Assembly (NCBI GenBank): GCA_003241285.1
Contig: QFOT01000129.1
Location: 1 to 6,315, forward strand
Origin: Micavibrio aeruginosavorus
Lineage (GTDB): Bacteria > Pseudomonadota > Alphaproteobacteria > Micavibrionales > Micavibrionaceae
Length of the DNA: 6,315 nt
Direction: 5' to 3'
The notes beneath the pieces are model-generated. The model was given only the letters and a program-made list of their open reading frames with translations, was not told where the DNA came from and searched no databases. The position numbers and the translations under genes were made by a program. Positions 4,513 through 6,315 of this stretch are shown one piece after another; the first letter of the stretch is position 1, and the number at the start of each line of letters is the position of its first letter.

Positions 4513-6315
4513 ATGAAACCTGAACTAAAAACTATTCAAGGCAATGATAAATCCGGCACACCCCTGCTGGACCAGATTGCTATTCCTGCAGATTTGCGCA
4601 AATTTCCCGAGCGTGATTTAAAACAGATCGCCGAAGAAGTTCGCACAGCAACGGTTGAAGCCGTTTCCAAAACCGGCGGGCATCTTGGTGCATCGCTGGG
4701 CGTTGTTGAACTTACCGTCGCACTGCATCATGTTTTCAATACGCCTGATGACCGTATCATCTGGGATGTCGGGCATCAGGCATACCCGCATAAAATTCTG
4801 ACCGGACGCAAAGACCGTATTCATACGCTGCGTCAAGGCGGCGGCTTGTCCGGTTTCACCAAACGCAGCGAAAGCGAATACGATCCTTTCGGCGCGGCAC
4901 ATAGTTCGACATCAATTTCGGCAGGCCTCGGCATGTCGGTTGCTCGCGATCTTGCTGGCAAAAACAATCATGTCATCTCGATCATTGGGGACGGCTCCAT
5001 TTCTGCCGGCATGGCCTATGAAGCGATGAACAATGCAGGGGCGCTTAAATCCCGCCTCATCGTCATTCTCAACGATAACGAAATGTCGATCGCCCCGCCT
5101 GTTGGCGCGATGAGCAAATACCTGACACGGCTTGTGTCATCGCAGCCTTACATGAATGTGCGCGATGTCGCCAAGACACTGACGAATTACCTGCCCTCTC
5201 CCATCCGTAAAGCGGCAGCCCGTGCCGAAGAAACCGCCCGTGCGGCGTTTGGCGGCGGCACGCTGTTTGAGGAAATGGGTTTCTATTATATCGGCCCGAT
5301 TGACGGGCATAATCTCGATGCGCTCGTTCCTGTCCTGAAAAACGTGCGCGACAGCGACCATGAAGGCCCGGTGATGATTCACATCATCACGAAAAAAGGC
5401 AAAGGATATGCGCCTGCGGAAAATTCCGCAGACAAGATGCACGGCGTCACAAAATTCGATGTCGTCACGGGCGCACAAAACAAAACCAAAACCAATCTGC
5501 CGAGCTATACGAAAGTTTTCGCGCAAGGGCTGATCGCCGAAGCGCAAGCAGATGAAAAAATTGTTGCCATTACCGCCGCCATGCCCGGCGGTACTGGCCT
5601 TGATATATTCGGCGCTGAATTCCCGGATCGTACATTCGATGTCGGCATTGCCGAACAACATGCGGTGACCTTTGCTGCAGGCATGGCAACAGAAGGTTAC
5701 AAACCCTTCTGCGCCATCTATTCAACCTTCCTGCAACGCGGCTACGATCAGATCGTGCATGACGTTGCCCTGCAAAACCTTCCCGTCCGCTTTGCGATCG
5801 ACCGTGCAGGTTTAGTTGGTGCAGACGGTCAGACCCATGCAGGGTCTTTCGATATCGCCTATCTCGGCTGCCTGCCGAATATGGTCGTTATGGCCGCCAG
5901 CGACGAAGCCGAACTTATGCATATGGTGGCAACAGCCGCCGCTTATAATGACGGCCCGATTGCTTTCCGCTACCCGCGCGGCGAAGGCATGGGCGTTGAA
6001 CTTCCGTCAAAAGGTACACCGCTTAAAATCGGCAAAGGCCGCATTGTTAAACAAGGGTCTGATATCGCCATTCTTTCTTTCGGCACGAGATTATCCGAAT
6101 GTATGAAAGCCGCCGAAATTCTGGAAGGCAAAGGAAAATCCGTTACGGTTGCCGATGCACGCTTTGCCAAACCGCTAGACAAGGCGATGATCGATAAACT
6201 TGTCAAAAACCATTCTGTCGTTTTAACCGTCGAAGAAGGCTCCATGGGCGGATTCGGCGCGTTCGTTCTGCAATATCTGGCCGAAAGCGATCAGCTTGAT
6301 AAGGCAAAGATTCGC
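4513..6315 (+). CDS. dxs: 1-deoxy-D-xylulose-5-phosphate synthase, C-terminus cut by window edge
   Basis: Thiamine-diphosphate enzyme that condenses pyruvate and glyceraldehyde 3-phosphate to DXP, the entry to the MEP pathway and to thiamine and pyridoxal synthesis in many bacteria. Residues 1-601 are visible without a stop; the family has about 620-645, so some 40 are missing. Motifs: TGGHLGASLG with H57, DVGHQAYPHKILTGR (85-99), AAHSSTSISAGLG (128-140), the ThDP motif GDGS to NDN (159-189), the pyrimidine domain with catalytic E381 in GIAEQHAVT, DGQTHAGSFD (438-447; H442) and FRYPRG (485-490), then the start of the C-terminal transketolase domain (SFGTRL, EEGSMGGFG 574-582). ATG 4513 fits family N-termini but has no Shine-Dalgarno sequence, since it lies 6 bases after the inverted repeat. 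An in-frame ATG at 4450 inside the repeat would add 21 residues; I prefer 4513. It is the same frame as ispA. Confidence 0.96.
   Translation, partial: MKPELKTIQGNDKSGTPLLDQIAIPADLRKFPERDLKQIAEEVRTATVEAVSKTGGHLGASLGVVELTVALHHVFNTPDDRIIWDVGHQAYPHKILTGRKDRIHTLRQGGGLSGFTKRSESEYDPFGAAHSSTSISAGLGMSVARDLAGKNNHVISIIGDGSISAGMAYEAMNNAGALKSRLIVILNDNEMSIAPPVGAMSKYLTRLVSSQPYMNVRDVAKTLTNYLPSPIRKAAARAEETARAAFGGGTLFEEMGFYYIGPIDGHNLDALVPVLKNVRDSDHEGPVMIHIITKKGKGYAPAENSADKMHGVTKFDVVTGAQNKTKTNLPSYTKVFAQGLIAEAQADEKIVAITAAMPGGTGLDIFGAEFPDRTFDVGIAEQHAVTFAAGMATEGYKPFCAIYSTFLQRGYDQIVHDVALQNLPVRFAIDRAGLVGADGQTHAGSFDIAYLGCLPNMVVMAASDEAELMHMVATAAAYNDGPIAFRYPRGEGMGVELPSKGTPLKIGKGRIVKQGSDIAILSFGTRLSECMKAAEILEGKGKSVTVADARFAKPLDKAMIDKLVKNHSVVLTVEEGSMGGFGAFVLQYLAESDQLDKAKIR

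Noticed and set aside
5137..5661. 174-residue open frame on the minus strand, opposite dxs
   Set aside because: Antisense shadow of dxs; low-complexity Phe/Arg/Gly-rich translation without recognisable domain.

Overview
The window looks like a chromosomal segment of an alphaproteobacterium with moderate GC content. The evidence is the type of homoserine kinase (APH fold, ThrB of the alphaproteobacterial/pseudomonad kind), the gene order xseB-ispA-dxs, ispH placed next to thrB, and the wording of Dxs and IspH, all of which resemble that class. The genus cannot be read from the sequence. All recognisable genes are intact, apart from the two cut by the window edges.

Layout. On the minus strand, read leftwards from 2372, lies a tightly overlapping operon: ispH (last step of the MEP isoprenoid pathway), a small YgjV-like membrane protein, and thrB (homoserine kinase, C-terminus beyond base 1). 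An 88-base gap (2373-2460) separates it from a divergent plus-strand gene for a predicted outer-surface or periplasmic lipoprotein of unknown function (2461-3030). A pair of GC-rich hairpins in opposite orientation (about 3042-3103, REPIN-like) follows. A second plus-strand group comes next: xseB (exonuclease VII small subunit), ispA (farnesyl diphosphate synthase) and dxs (first step of the MEP pathway, running off the right edge). A 116-base inverted repeat with 30-base arms (4391-4506) sits between ispA and dxs.

How the genes work together. Dxs makes DXP from pyruvate and glyceraldehyde 3-phosphate. IspH releases IPP and DMAPP at the end of the same pathway. IspA condenses these to farnesyl diphosphate for quinones, undecaprenyl carriers and hopanoids. 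The window therefore holds entry, exit and first elongation of isoprenoid synthesis within 5 kb, beside threonine synthesis (ThrB) and DNA repair (XseB).

The core genes are ordinary. The least explained parts are the inverted repeat that forms the whole leader of dxs, leaves it without a visible Shine-Dalgarno sequence and is free of stops in the dxs frame, the REPIN-like pair, the YgjV-like protein translationally coupled into the ispH-thrB operon, and the uncharacterised lipoprotein. I saw no convincing sign of a new defence or mobile system.
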